A stretch of 64,000 nt of DNA from Immersiella caudata (Eukaryota; Ascomycota; Sordariomycetes; Sordariales; Lasiosphaeriaceae). Position 1 is the first letter of the stretch. Every line of letters begins with the position of its first letter. Of this stretch, positions 23,999-35,381 are shown piece after piece. The DNA lies in NCBI GenBank assembly GCA_030512335.1, contig JAULSU010000001.1, forward strand, positions 4,774,001-4,838,000, in the 5' to 3' direction. The notes under the pieces were generated by a model that saw only the letters and a list, made by a program, of their open reading frames with translations, did no database searches and was not told the origin of the DNA. Both the position numbers and the translations under genes were made by a program.

Positions 23999-26782
23999 AT
24001 GGCGGCCCCGTCGAAACAGTCGTCGAGATGGGGATCCTTCCTGTCGCAAGCTGTGGCGGGCGTCGAAGCTCGGTTGGACAACATTCTGGCCGAGTCGGAA
24101 GGCGACTCTGCGCCGCAGCCAAAGGACAACAAGACAGCCCCTTCGTCGACCGCCGCACTGCCAGCCTCGGCGCCGACTCCGGCCAAGGCGCCGACTCCGG
24201 CCAAACCGAGCCCTGGTATGCTCTGCATTCCATCATTGTGCGTTGGCTATCCTCTGATGACTTGTTGCTTGCAGGCCCCTCTCGGACAGCTTCCACGGCT
24301 TCACGCGGCACCGATCGCCTTCAAGAGAGACTTGCGAGAGCTGTTGCTGCCAAGGCAGCAGGCCAGAAAGCCGACGCCTCGACGCCCAGGACATCGCTAT
24401 CGAATCACGGGAGTCCACGCCAGAGCATTGATGCGCCGAGCCGCCCGTCGATCGAGAGCTTGGACAGACAGAGCCCGGCCGCTACCGAACCCCCCAAGGA
24501 GGTAGCATCACCGCGGAACTCACACGATGTTGTCAGAGAGTCTCAAGATGTCACCAGGGGGACCATAACCCCAGAGAGTGCGTCCAACAAGGTTGAACAA
24601 GTTGTTGAGAAAGTCAATGGCGCAGACGCGGCACCAGGCAGACCCCTTTCGATATCCTCCCAGCCAGGAACCGAGCCACCCATGCACCCCGTAGTAGAGC
24701 AGGTCCCCCAGCAGGAACTACAGCCCACTACGAGCAATGTTGTCGGTGACGAGCAGACGAAGGGAGCAGACAACCCTCAAGAAGACGTTATTCTCCAGTA
24801 CCAGGAAGAAATACACGGCTATGTCGAGCGTATCGATGCTCTCGAGTCAAAGTTGCAGTACCTGGCACGCGAAACGTCTGATGCGGCGAGGAAGGCTGCA
24901 CTAGCTGCCCCTGCGGGAGGCGCCGAGAAAAAGCTGGCGGAGAAGGACCAGCAGATTGCTCAGCTGATGGAGGAAGGCAAAAATCTTGCCAGTATAGAGC
25001 AGAACCTTCGAGCCATTCTCAAAAAGTTGCGCACGAAGGTCGCCGACAATGAAAAAGAGTTGGAGATCACGAGGATGGCGAAGGAGAAAGCCGACAGAGA
25101 GCTAGAAAATTTGCGCCGTCGCGCCAAACGAGCGGACGAGCTGGAGAAGGCGCAGGCTGACTTACAAAAGCGCCTCGATCAAATGCAAAGGGAGCTCAGC
25201 ACGATGCGGCCAGAGCTTCGGTCGAAAGATGGTATCATCGTTGAGCTTAGGGCCCAGTTGCAAAAGGCTACAGAGCAGGCCGATGCCATGGCAACGAAGG
25301 TGAATGACCAAGCGCGTGAACACGACCGTCGGCGAACTGAGGAGCTAGAAGAGTCTGTTGCGGCTCTTCAGGTTGAGAAGAGCCTGGTTGCTGACCGGGC
25401 TAAAATACAAGCGGCAGATCTCAAGGAGAAAGCCGAGAGGGCCAACGAGAGGGCGCGCGCATTGGAGCTAGAGCTTAAGGCCGAGGTGCAAGTTATGGAG
25501 GGCAAACTTGAAGCAATGCGCGTTCGGGCGGAGGAGGCTTCCTCTGGGGCTATCGGAGACTCACAGGCCAAGCTGCTGCGGCAGGTCGAGACTCTCCAAA
25601 CGCAGTATTCCATCGCTAGTGAAAACTGGCAAGGCATAGAAGCGACCCTCCTCGCGAGGATAGCGAATATTGAAAGGGAAAGGGACGAGGCGCTGCAGCG
25701 GGAGTCAGATATGCGCAAAAAGGCGCGCGAGGCTGTAAGTCCCAACGATTCCTACCCTTCCTTTACAGGCTCAGAACACTAACTTGTCCCAGGCCGTCCG
25801 TGCGAGGCGCAACGAAGAAGAACTAGAAGAAGCCAAAACCAAGCTCCCTAACATGCAGCAAGACGTCAAATCCTACCAAACTCAGCTTGACACGCTCCGC
25901 AAGCGAGCTGAGGAAGCAGAGGCCAACTTGACCAAAGCCCGCGGTGAGTTTGAGAAGCAACAGCAAGCATGGGAAGCCGAGAAGGAAGAAAAGCAGAGCC
26001 AGCGCGAGCACGCCGCGAGCGACCGCCGTTCGTGGTTGGAGGACCTCCCGGGCGGCTCGTTCGTGAAGAGCGACAGCCGGCCTGATTCGCCGCAGCTGTC
26101 GGCGCCGCATCGGACATTCAGTACCGATTTCTTGGGGATTCAAAGTCTGGCGAGCAAGGCGAGGAAGGTCTCTACGCCTTCGAGCAACGGGGGCGATGAC
26201 CTGAATGGGCGGGGGAGTTTGTTTGGTCGGCGACCTTCGGCACAGCCGCCAGCAAGGCCGTCGATTCACTCAGCGGTGTCGGGCCTATTCAGTCCGTCGG
26301 TGCCAGTGTTCAGCCCCACCGTCGAGGCGTTGGCCACGCCTTCATCTACGCACCCGCTCGAGCGGGACGATATGTTCGAGGGTGCGGAAACGGGCTCGTC
26401 ACCGCAGCAAGTTATGCAGGACATGGTGTCTGTTTCGACGGTTGGTGCCGGGCCGTCAGTGCAGCTCGTGGAGCGGATGAGCGCTGCGATTCGAAGACTG
26501 GAGAGTGAGAAGGTAGCGGCGAAGGAGGAACTGGCTCGGATATCAAGGCAGAGGGATGAAGCGCGGGCGGAGATTGTAGCTCTCATGCGCGAGGCGGAGA
26601 GCAGCAAGGCCGCGGTGCAGCGAGTCACAGCGCTGGAGGCGGAGGTGGCAGAGGTGAATGCGCGGTATGAGACGACTTTGGAGCTTCTTGGCGAGAAGAG
26701 CGAGTTGGTCGATGAGTTGAGGGCCGATGTGGAGGATGTAAAGGCTATGTATAGGGATTTGGTGGAAAGGACAATCAAGTAA
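23999..26782 (+). CDS. SGM1: SGM1/TMF1-type golgin (TATA element modulatory factor family)
   Basis: Exons 23999-24215, 24275-25734 and 25793-26782 encode 888 residues. TMF/Sgm1 proteins are Golgi-localised coiled-coil tethers that bind Rab6/Ypt6 through the C-terminal domain. Visible: N-terminal SRWGSFLSQAVAGVEARLD, typical of the family; a proline-rich low-complexity region; a TMF DNA-binding-like region (EKDQQIAQLMEEGKNLA and NLRAILKKLR, about residues 300-345); a long central coiled coil; and a C-terminal TMF_TATA_bd-like domain (LEAEVAEVNARYETTLELLG, then KSELVDELRADVEDVK). In the second intron an AG at 25767-25768 is passed over for the one after GTCCCAG, which keeps the frame and follows a CTAAC branch point. 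Confidence 0.9.
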
Positions 26783-26991
26783 GGGAGACGGTAGCATTGC
26801 GGAGCGTTACTTCCTAGAGCAAGATATTGCTTGTATGGGGTTGCATCATTTGGCATGTCAACTGTGTGTTTGATTCTGGATCTGAAACGGTGATTGCATC
26901 CACAAGTAACCCCAAGTCGGTGCTGTGGTGACACCGACACACTCTTGATCAAAGCTCAATTCCCTCCCTTTCGCATTCCCGTTCGATGTAT

Positions 26992-28050
26992 TTACGCACC
27001 TGTATATATTAGTTTGGGTAAAGGTAGGGTAATCTGGAAGAGGTATACATCTCTATCGGGGGCAAGAGCTAACGCGAGTTGCCCATCCGAATCCTTCTTG
27101 TCCATCTCGGCGCCGGCCTTGATCAGCGCAACCGCAGTGTCACCTGCAGGTCATATCATCAGCCCAAGCACCTTCACAATAGACGAGTTTTAAAAACCTA
27201 CCATGACCCTCAGCCACAGCGTGATGTAGCGCCGTGTACCCAGAGTTATCCGTCGCGTTGAGGGGACTCTTCGCCTTGATCAGGAGGTTCACCATCGGCA
27301 CGGAGCCAACTGCTGCGGCTCGGTGGAGGGCGTATTGGCCGCGCTTGTCACGCACTCGGGCGGAAGCGGGGGGTTTCTGGTCTAGGAGTTTGCGAGCGAG
27401 GTCAAGGTTGGTCTTGGAGGCCACGAAGTGGAGCACTGTCTGGGGAGTTGTGAGCTCTTCTGCTTTAGTATCAGGGTGTTGGGAAATACGCTACCTGGCC
27501 ACTGTTGTCTGAGAAATTGTTAGTGCTGTCAGCTCTTGAGGGGCAGATGTAATAGGCGTACTCTTTTCATTTATTTCGGCGCCTTTCGAGAGGAGAAGGT
27601 CGACGATCTTGTCGCTGTCCTTGACGCTGGCGGCGATCATGAGTGGTGTCCAGCCGCCATCGTCCTGGGAAGTGTGAGCGAGTTCGTCTCTTGTGTTGAG
27701 CTGGCACAATTCCGTACTTGGACATCGGGATCAAACCCCTTCTGCTGTACCAACAGGGAGAATATCTCAAAGTTATTTGCTGAGGCAGCCCAGTGGATTG
27801 GAAGTCGTCCGTCTTCGTCCTTCAACTTGGCCAGTTTTGGGTCCGCCTAAAGTCGTGTCAGCTTTTATTTCTTTGGGAGATATTGGCGGATAGAGACCTA
27901 CGTTCAGTAGAGACTCAACAATGGAAACTGCTCAAGATGTGAGATGACCGTTTGTCAGTAGCAGTTCATCAGTGGATATCGCATGAGCATCGTCAACTCA
28001 CCCTTCCCCTCTCTTGCCGCAGCATGGATGGCGTATTTGTCATCCGCCAT
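26992..28050 (-). CDS. NAS6: NAS6/gankyrin-type proteasome assembly chaperone (ankyrin repeats)
   Basis: Seven exons on the minus strand: 28050-28002, 27927-27902 (26 bases), 27846-27718, 27664-27562, 27508-27495 (14 bases), 27439-27202 and 27143-26992; 236 residues, against about 230 for yeast Nas6. The family binds Rpt3 and guides assembly of the 19S regulatory particle. Ankyrin repeats are regular: IHAAAREGK, RLPIHWAASANNFEIFSLL, WTPLMIAASVKDSDKIVDLL, QTVLHFVASKTNLDLARKLL, QYALHRAAAVGSVPMVNLL, YTALHHAVAEGHGDTAVAL and a final AGAEMDKKDSDGQLALALAP. All introns have GT-AG ends and the phases agree. The gene is convergent with SGM1 (209-base gap) and divergent from PRP46. Confidence 0.92.
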
Positions 28051-28455
28051 CGTATTTTCTGCGTAGCCAGAACCCAGAAGGCGGGTTTGAGGTTGAGAAT
28101 GAGTAGTGACTATGTTTTGTGTAAGAGATGCTGCCTTTGATGCTTTGGGATGGCACGGATGGTCCCTGTAAGTCAAAGCTTCCGTTCTGGGTGTTGAGGG
28201 GCAAGATGGATGTGAGAGCCCCACTATAGCTCAGCTTCGCACTGTGCAGCAGTGGCTTGAACCCAGCATCAGCCTCTTTCGAGCCCCACTAAAACATTTC
28301 CACCAGGGCGCGCATCCAAGAAAGTTGATCGTGCATCAACGACGCGACCAGGATCCAGCAGCAACGCGATCTGAGCAGAGCATTTCGACGACCCGATTGC
28401 AACGCCAGAATACTAGCATTCAACAAAAAGGACCGAAAGCCTAGGAGATTTCATA
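28051..28455. promoter_or_regulatory. Divergent NAS6/PRP46 promoter region
   Basis: A 405-base gap between two divergent genes, so a shared promoter region is likely. A tRNA-like run near 28218-28290 was examined and rejected. Confidence 0.5.
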
Positions 28456-29996
28456 ATGGCTGCCGAGGTCGCCAACGGCAGCGACCACACGCTCCTCGAA
28501 CAGCTGGTTCTCGAAAACGCTCGGAAAGCCAAATCAATCTACACCAACACAAGCGCTGGCGCATCAGGGCGGAAGCGCATAAAGCTGGACCCAGCCCTGG
28601 CCGATTCTGACCCAGACCTTAACAAGACTGCTCTGTCCTTACGCCTACATGCCGAGTATAGCGACGTCCAGACCCTGCCCGAAGCCATCGCCTCGAAGCT
28701 CCCTGCGGCAGGGCCCCGCAAGAAGAAACCCAAGGCTGCCGCGGCCGAAGAAGCCCCGACGCAGTCAGAAGAGCAGGCTCGAAAACTGATCGAGGGGATA
28801 CCAACAAGGAGTTTGGGGCCCGGCGGTGTGAAATCATCTGCTCTCGTGCTCGCGCGGAAGTCTGCGGGTAGCTCATCGTCTTCTACACCAAACCAACAGC
28901 GCAACGAACCTCCACAGATGAGTCTCACAAGGCGATCCGATATAATCTCACAGCCGCGACCAGACTGGCATCCGCCATGGAAGCTCATGCGCGTTATTTC
29001 AGGTCACTTGGGTTGGGTTCGAGCGCTGGCCGTCGAGCCAGACAACCAGTGGTTTGCATCTGGCGCTGGCGATCGCACTATCAAAATCTGGGACATGGCA
29101 TCGGGTGCGTTGAAACTGACGCTGACCGGGCACATTTCAACAGTGCGCGGTCTCGCTGTATCGCCAAGACACCCGTACATGTTCTCTTGCGGGGAGGACA
29201 AGATGGTCAAGTGCTGGGATCTCGAAACCAACAAGGTCATCCGTCACTATCACGGCCATCTCAGCGGTGTCTACACCCTTGCCTTGCACCCAACGCTCGA
29301 TGTGCTCGTCACCGGCGGCCGCGATGGTGTGGCTCGTGTATGGGATATGCGCACTCGAAGCAACATCCATGTGCTTTCCGGCCACACGGGTACGGTGGCG
29401 GACCTTGTGTGCCAGGAAGCAGACCCCCAGGTTATCACCGGCAGTTTAGATTCGACGGTTCGCATGTGGGATCTGGCCGCCGGAAAGACTATGGGCGTGT
29501 TGACCCACCACAAGAAGGGTGTGCGTGCACTCGCAACCCACCCGACGGAATTCACGTTCGCAACGGGAAGTACAGGCTCCATCAAGCAGTGGAAGTGCCC
29601 CGAGGGTGCCTTCATGCAAAACTTCGACGGTCACAACGCGATTATCAATACCATGGCAGTAAACGACCAAAACGTCTTCTTCTCTGGTGGTGACAACGGT
29701 TCCATGAGCTTCTGGGATTGGAAATCAGGACACAGATTCCAGGCTCTTGACACGACCGCACAGCCAGGCTCACTAGATGCCGAGTCGGGTCTTATGAGCT
29801 CGATTTTTGATCACAGCGGCTCGAGATTGATTTGCGGCGAGGCTGATAAAACGAGTAAGTCAACCCGGATCTTTTCGTCCACGATTCAGCTGCTAACGAT
29901 AGGATAGTCAAAATCTGGAAGGAAGATGAGACGGCCACCCCGGAGACACATCCATTAGAATGGAAGCCAACCCTCTCAAGGATGAGGAAGTTTTAA
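28456..29996 (+). CDS. PRP46: PRP46/PLRG1 WD40 pre-mRNA splicing factor
   Basis: Exons 28456-29854 and 29908-29996 encode 495 residues. PRP46/PLRG1 is a core member of the Prp19-associated (NTC) complex and is needed for spliceosome activation. Visible: a non-repetitive N-terminus with basic patches, the conserved lead-in PDWHPPWKLMRVISGHLGWV, then seven WD40 blades (for example VEPDNQWFASGAGDRTIKIW, LALHPTLDVLVTGGRDGVAR, TGSLDSTVRMWD), and the diagnostic end ADKTIKIWKEDETATPETHP followed by EWKP. The second exon supplies that conserved tail, which confirms the intron (GTAAGT, TAG). Convergent with ORC1, 140 bases apart. Confidence 0.95.
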
Positions 29997-30136
29997 AAAG
30001 GACAGATAGAGTCACATTCCTGTATGAACACTGTATACCTCATGCAACCCAGCATGCACGCCGCAAGCGCAGCCATTCTAGTAAAATGTCTAGACCACCA
30101 TGATCCTATCCAACCCACCCCTGGGTATCTCCATGT

Positions 30137-32455
30137 CTACAAAACCACACCCAACGCCTTGATTTCTGGATCGTCCCTAAACGCTAACCTCACCTCCTCA
30201 TCCCCTACTGCCAGCCGTACTTTACTTGGCCTCTCCGCCTTCAGTCCCTCCAAATTGATTATCCCTGCCCCTGTAAGATCAACCGCCGCCATGCTCAGCC
30301 CAGCTGGCCGTGGCAGCCTCATTGTCACATCCTGCTTAGCCTTCACCAAATCTCCATCTGCAGCGCCCTGTCGCCGGTCCACTAGCAGTGTCAACGGTCG
30401 ACTTTCACCCGCCGCCATCTTGAGAGTGCGCTGCATCTCCTCGAGGACGTCACCGTACGTACTCTCCGCCAGTCCCGTTCGCTGCGTCCTCATAACCAGC
30501 GAAGTCAACAGCAACCGTGACGCAAACGGTAAGGACCGGAGGTAAAGCTGTAGCGGGTTCGAGGTAGCTTCTGCAATCGCCCTCCGCACCGTCTCAATGG
30601 TGACACGCCCTGATGGCCCCTTTGTTTTCTTCTTGACCGGGGTGTTGTTAGAGTGTGTCTCCTTGGCGCGCTTGCTGGGGGTTGCAGTGACGGTGCTCGC
30701 TTCGATGGCTTTGGCATCCGCCTCGGCGAGTTCCACGGCGCGGCGACATATGTCGAGAGCGCGACGGGCGTCGCCGGATACGGCTGCTACCTTGCGCGCG
30801 GCGAACTGGACGGCGTCGGCGTCGACGATGTTGCCTGGGACGCCCTCGAGGCGGCTCTGTACGATGCGCATGAGTTGCTCGTGGTTGTACCCTGGGAAGG
30901 TGATGCGGGTGAGGCCGAGGCGGGAGGAGATCTTGTTGGAGAGGGTGCGCTCGGGGAGGTCCATGGTGTTGGCGACGGCGAGGACGATGAGGCGGGAGTG
31001 ACGAAGGCCGGGCCAGTTGAAAAAGTTGTACATGACGCCTTGGTTTTTGGTGACGAGCTGGTCGAGCTCGTCCATGAGCACGACGCAGGGGACGCGGCGA
31101 GGGGAGGGGTGGGAGAATTCACGCTCGAGGAGGTCGAGGGCTTGGGCGGGGGACACGCGCTGGCCTTTGAGGGCCTCCCAGAGGAGGGCGTAGGATTGGT
31201 GTGGGTCGGTGATTTTCATGCCGTTGATCTCGACGAAGATGAAGTCGTCGAGCTCGTCGGCGCGCACGGCAGCGTCGAGGTGGGAGACGACTTCGCGGAC
31301 GGTGGCGGTCTTGCCGGTGCCCGGAGTGCCGGAGATGTAGATGCAGGTGCCGGTGCCGTCGGTGATGGCGGCTTCGAGGTGGGAGTAGACGAGGCTGAAC
31401 TCAGATTCGCGGCAGGGGAGACTGGTCGGAACAGAGGCGACGTGAAGCTGGGTGCGTGCGACCTGGTAGGGGGAGGCTTGAAGGTGCATGGGAGAGAGAA
31501 CGCGGGTGGCCAGGGGGGTGAACTCGAGATGCTTTTTCACCATGATCTTGCGGTGGGATGACGGTGTGACCGGTTTGCTAGCAGCACCTTTCCGCCTGCT
31601 ACCTGGCGTGACGGCATCACGAAATTTTGTTCTTTTCGAAGGTGTCCGGAACTTTGCCAGGTCGTCTTCATCTTCGTCGCCTCCTGTGTGCTTGTACTCC
31701 CTCTCGGGTGATTCCCCCTTCTCGACCACTTTGGCCTTCCTCCTGGTGGCTTTGGTTCCCCTTTGAATCATGGTTTTGAGTGTGTCGAGGTCATCTATCC
31801 CTCGATACACATCCTCCCACACAAACTCATCGGTATATGTGCAAGTCCTCGTCTGACAGCCTCGTCGGCAGATAAACACCTTTCCGTACTCGGGTAGTTT
31901 TCGAGGAACTTTCCCACTGGGATATTTTGCGAAATATTTGGAATGGGACATGATCTGAGCCTTGCCGTTGATGGTGGTCAGGGCGTTGATATCGAACGTT
32001 GGGGTGATGTAAAGCTCGTTTTCAAGAAAGTCCTTGCGCTTCTTCTCGCTGTTGCGGATCTCCTTCTCAGAGGAGAACCACATAAAACTGGCTGCCTTCT
32101 CGCCCTCTTCATCGTCGAGGAATTCGTGTACTATACCAGCCCACGCTTCGTGCGAGCCTTCAGCCTTGAGCAGCACTGTGTCGCCCAGCGCACATTCGAA
32201 CCCGCCCATGCGAGCTCCGATGATCTTTTTGTTGTAGTGCTGTGCAGCGGCCCTTTTGCGCTTCCTCGGGCCAATTCCGTTCTCCTCGGTTGGTTTCGCC
32301 TCGGACTCGCCATCCGGCTCATCGTTCTCGTAAATCCACTCCCACGGGAGGTCATCGGTGCCGAGTTCATCGTCGGAATCCTCTCGACTGATGCCCGGAG
32401 GAGGCGATTCCGAGGAGGACGAGGACGCTCTACGTCGCCTGACAAGGCCTGGCAT
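30137..32455 (-). CDS. ORC1: ORC1, origin recognition complex subunit 1
   Basis: One exon on the minus strand encodes 772 residues. ORC1 is the ATP-binding subunit of the complex that marks replication origins and loads MCM with Cdc6. Visible: an acidic serine-rich N-terminus; a BAH domain at about residues 70-220 (GDTVLLKAEGSHEAWAGIVH, then VFICRRGCQTRTCTY); a basic linker with TPSKRTKF and TPGSRRKG; and the AAA+ domain with Walker A (GTPGTGKT, about residue 377), Walker B (VVLMDELDQL, about 457), sensor 1 (LAVANTMDLPERTLSNKISS) and sensor 2 (SGDARRALDICRRA), followed by a winged-helix region. The first in-frame ATG is at 32455. The bases upstream contain a MluI cell-cycle box. Confidence 0.95.
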   Translation of the reverse strand: MPGLVRRRRASSSSSESPPPGISREDSDDELGTDDLPWEWIYENDEPDGESEAKPTEENGIGPRKRKRAAAQHYNKKIIGARMGGFECALGDTVLLKAEGSHEAWAGIVHEFLDDEEGEKAASFMWFSSEKEIRNSEKKRKDFLENELYITPTFDINALTTINGKAQIMSHSKYFAKYPSGKVPRKLPEYGKVFICRRGCQTRTCTYTDEFVWEDVYRGIDDLDTLKTMIQRGTKATRRKAKVVEKGESPEREYKHTGGDEDEDDLAKFRTPSKRTKFRDAVTPGSRRKGAASKPVTPSSHRKIMVKKHLEFTPLATRVLSPMHLQASPYQVARTQLHVASVPTSLPCRESEFSLVYSHLEAAITDGTGTCIYISGTPGTGKTATVREVVSHLDAAVRADELDDFIFVEINGMKITDPHQSYALLWEALKGQRVSPAQALDLLEREFSHPSPRRVPCVVLMDELDQLVTKNQGVMYNFFNWPGLRHSRLIVLAVANTMDLPERTLSNKISSRLGLTRITFPGYNHEQLMRIVQSRLEGVPGNIVDADAVQFAARKVAAVSGDARRALDICRRAVELAEADAKAIEASTVTATPSKRAKETHSNNTPVKKKTKGPSGRVTIETVRRAIAEATSNPLQLYLRSLPFASRLLLTSLVMRTQRTGLAESTYGDVLEEMQRTLKMAAGESRPLTLLVDRRQGAADGDLVKAKQDVTMRLPRPAGLSMAAVDLTGAGIINLEGLKAERPSKVRLAVGDEEVRLAFRDDPEIKALGVVL

Positions 32456-33484
32456 GTTCTTATTTGACAAAGCAGGAGAAGTTTATCCGTAGGAGTCCGA
32501 AGCAAGGGTAGGTCGGAGCTGGTGTTGACTTGAGAGGTTCTGTGACGTTGGTGCGCACTTGCCGCTTCTCCTCAGCACCACGGCGGTATGCCCCTGCGAC
32601 GCGTCCTGGGATTTTGACGCGACTGGGGTGATCATTAATACCCCTGTCAACTGTCCACATACTGTATAAGCCCAGGCCTGCGCTTTGCGGGGTAGCTTGC
32701 CTACTTGCAAGCCCCGTTATATGCACGCTTATTCCTTTATCCGATGCATGAACAACTGCAGCTGCCCTTCTTCAACTTGTTCTTGGCTGGGTGCGACGTC
32801 TATGCCTATCTCGAAGAAATTTTGACGCAATGGATTTGAAGGAATGCAGAATATCCGCAAGGACTGTTCCGGCACTCTGTGAGACACGAAGTTGGTGTCC
32901 TGGGCCATGAGTGAAAGGAAACCGGAAGCCTGTTCCTTCCGACAAAAGCACCAACAAAATTCAGCTTAAAAAGAGGGCAACTGAATTTTGCGGCTTCGTC
33001 TTCTTGAGGGGGTCTTTCAGTCTGGCACCCTATAAGGTATCGACGGTGAGTGAGATGCTAAGGCGGAAAGCACAAGCTTGCCCCCTTTTGTCCCGACCTG
33101 AGGCCTTCTCACGTCGTTTGCTCCCAATCATTTTTATATAGCGTGTCTCACAGTGCTAAGGGAAACAATTAATTTGAAGCTTTCGTCTGATATCAAGGTC
33201 GCTTTGGCATTGTTTGATCAGAGGGGAAAAGCCCATTGTTCTTTCCGATTCAAGTTTTTCTTCAGCACCGGACCCCAAGGCTCGTCTTCACCCTTAAAAC
33301 CTCCCACTCCGCCCACTTTGTGAGCCTTCGTCTTGGGGTTGTTTCCAGCTTCCTCATTCAGACTCCGAGACCGATCAGACCTCCACCAACCATCGACGAC
33401 ACCAGCTAGGTTTCCGCTTCACCGTCTTAACAGCAGAAGCTCATATCGCTCATTAGAGGCCATAATTGGAATCATCTGCATAGA
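32456..33484. promoter_or_regulatory. Divergent promoter region of ORC1 and the following gene
   Basis: About 1 kb between divergent genes. The ORC1-proximal part holds the MCB element. The right part is pyrimidine-rich, a usual leader for a fungal gene. No gene is supported. Confidence 0.5.
32599..32622. promoter_or_regulatory. MluI cell-cycle box (MCB) upstream of ORC1
   Basis: The palindrome ACGCGT at 32599-32604 is followed by ACGCGA at 32617-32622. They lie about 145-165 bases upstream of the ORC1 start. MBF-type factors bind ACGCGT in promoters of G1/S genes in yeasts, so this placement suggests cell-cycle control. Confidence 0.5.
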
Positions 33485-35119
33485 ATGAGCGCCAACAAGT
33501 ATGACGTGAAGGTTTGTCGCTCTCCGGCCCCGAAATTCGCCTGCTAACTAGGCCAGCTTCACGTCGTGTTGCCCCTGCCCAACCACGGTTATAACCGTGT
33601 CGACAGCTACAATGATGTCGACGACATTGAGGAGAATCTTCGCGGAATCGAAAACAGGCTTCTAGTCAAGATTGAGCAATCTAATGATGGTAATTCTCTT
33701 ACCATCCAAGCCTTCAACAAGGCCAAGGCAAAGGAGGCCGTCACCGCTATCCAGAAGCTGCTTATCAAGAAGAAGGATGAGCGCTCTATCCTTTGGTGCA
33801 CCAAAGCTCTCGTTGCTTCTATGGATACCGATGAAGGCCCCAGCCTGGCGGTCTTCTTGCTCCAGAAGGATGAGAATGAATCCACTCTTCGCCCGGTCGC
33901 ACCCAAGATTCTGTCCTCTTCAGGCTTAGTCGACACTTCGCTGTGCGCCGCGGCTTTCAGAGATGCCTTCAAGGATGCCACTGACCATTCATTCTCTGCC
34001 CTGTCCCGTGTCTCCAACAAGATGCGCATGAGAGTTCATTTTGGCACTCTGGCTCTCCGCGAGCGGAAGAAGGGAAAGTCAGAGTATACCAAGCCCGAGC
34101 TCCAAAGCCTTCTCTCTAGCGCTGGCACTCGGGGTACCGCTAAGCTGAACCGCAGGTAAGATACGAGAAAAACAAGTTATATGGACCTCAAGCTAACTTA
34201 TACTTAGACTTGATATTGATCTTGTTCACGACGCCCTTCGTAACAAGCTCTCAAGCCTCGAGACCAAGGTCTTGCCCCTGCGAGCCAACCCTGCCTCTGT
34301 CACAGAGATCGCTCCCACATATTCAGTTGCTCTCATGACAGCTGACTTCGAGGTGGAGTCCTTGATTGAGACATCCACCAAGGGGGGCGTGGTTCAGGCC
34401 ACCGGTATGGCACCGAGCGAGTTCTGCTTCAGCCCCTTTCAGGTCTGTCACCGCTTCAAGCAGGAGCGGACAATGGACATCACTGCGTCCTGCCCGCACA
34501 GGAATGTCTCTCATTCTCTCTCAACCGAGGCTGAGACTAACATTTCAGCAGACGCCACGACTGGTCGCTCGCAGTGGAGAGCTATATCGCCGCAAACGAG
34601 TTGGCGAGAGCAGTTCCATTCACCCAGCAAACTCTACAGAAAGCTGCTATGTGGGGCAAGGGCTTGCGGCATGGGTTCCCAGCCTTTCAGTTGCGTAAAG
34701 ACTTTGTGAGTGCGAACAAGATCACCCACATCATCGGCTGTGTGACTTGGACGTATCATATCGATGCCAAGTACAGCGTTGACGTCACCTGTTACTACAA
34801 GTGGGATACGGATATGTCCAAAGAACCCATCCAGGGCTGGACCATGTCTCTCTATTCGTCTGACTGGGACGATGTCATGCAGGAGGAGAATCTGGCAAGC
34901 GGTCCGCGCGACTGGAAGAATTTTGCAGATACCTTCTTGCAGGCCCAGGGAGATGGTGGGAACGGCGAGAAGGCGGTAGCCGTGGACAAGTACGCGGACT
35001 TCTTCTCCAAGATCCAGCGCATGCAGGCAATCCTAGAGGAGGCGAAGGAGCTTGAGAGGGCTTGTCTGGAGAGAAAGAAGCATGAGGAAACCGCAGACTG
35101 GCTGGGACTGAAGTGGTAG
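33485..35119 (+). CDS. Unrecognised fungal protein, about 490 residues
   Basis: Exons 33485-33511, 33557-34155, 34208 to about 34486, and about 34549-35119. I do not recognise the family. The first exon codes nine residues (MSANKYDVK); the first intron is only 45 bases. The N-terminal part contains VVLPLPNHGYNRVDSYNDVD and a helical KAKAKEAVTAIQKLLIKKKD segment. The C-terminal third is rich in tryptophan and aromatic residues (AVESYIAANELARAVPFTQQ, then MWGKGLRHGFPAF, CVTWTYHIDAKYSVDVTCYY) and ends in a helix plus DWLGLKW. No signal peptide or membrane segment is seen. The third intron is uncertain: keeping frame needs a weak donor (GTCCTG at 34487) with the CAG at 34546-34548, whereas the better-looking GTCTCT at 34506 breaks the frame. 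Confidence 0.7.
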
Positions 35120-35381
35120 TCAGTCGATTTGTTGAGGGGTCCTTTTGCGGCTTGATCTGAGGGATGGGAGACTTTTACTCCTAACCTCCCAGACCCGAGG
35201 CATTTCAGTTCCATAGCGGCATCCTGCCTGACCCGCCAAAGCACAGTGTAGATAGGTCAACCTTGAGTGTCATCAAACTCCATGTTTCCTCACTGCTGAT
35301 GTGGGTGCTTGTATGAAGGCGGGTATCAGAAGTACGGATCTATACGAAAAAGCCATCCGCATGCTCAACTCATTCGGTTTC

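Noticed and set aside
28215..28295. tRNA-like sequence containing ATAGCTCAG and TTCGAGCCCC
   Set aside because: The two ends repeat directly (AGCCCCACTA) rather than being complementary, so no acceptor stem forms.
30653..31561. 302-codon plus-strand frame opposite ORC1
   Set aside because: It is a G/V/E-rich mirror of the GC-rich ORC1 coding strand with no independent features.
34506..34551. Intron with donor GTCTCT at 34506 in the unrecognised gene
   Set aside because: No acceptor near 34548-34551 keeps the reading frame with this donor.
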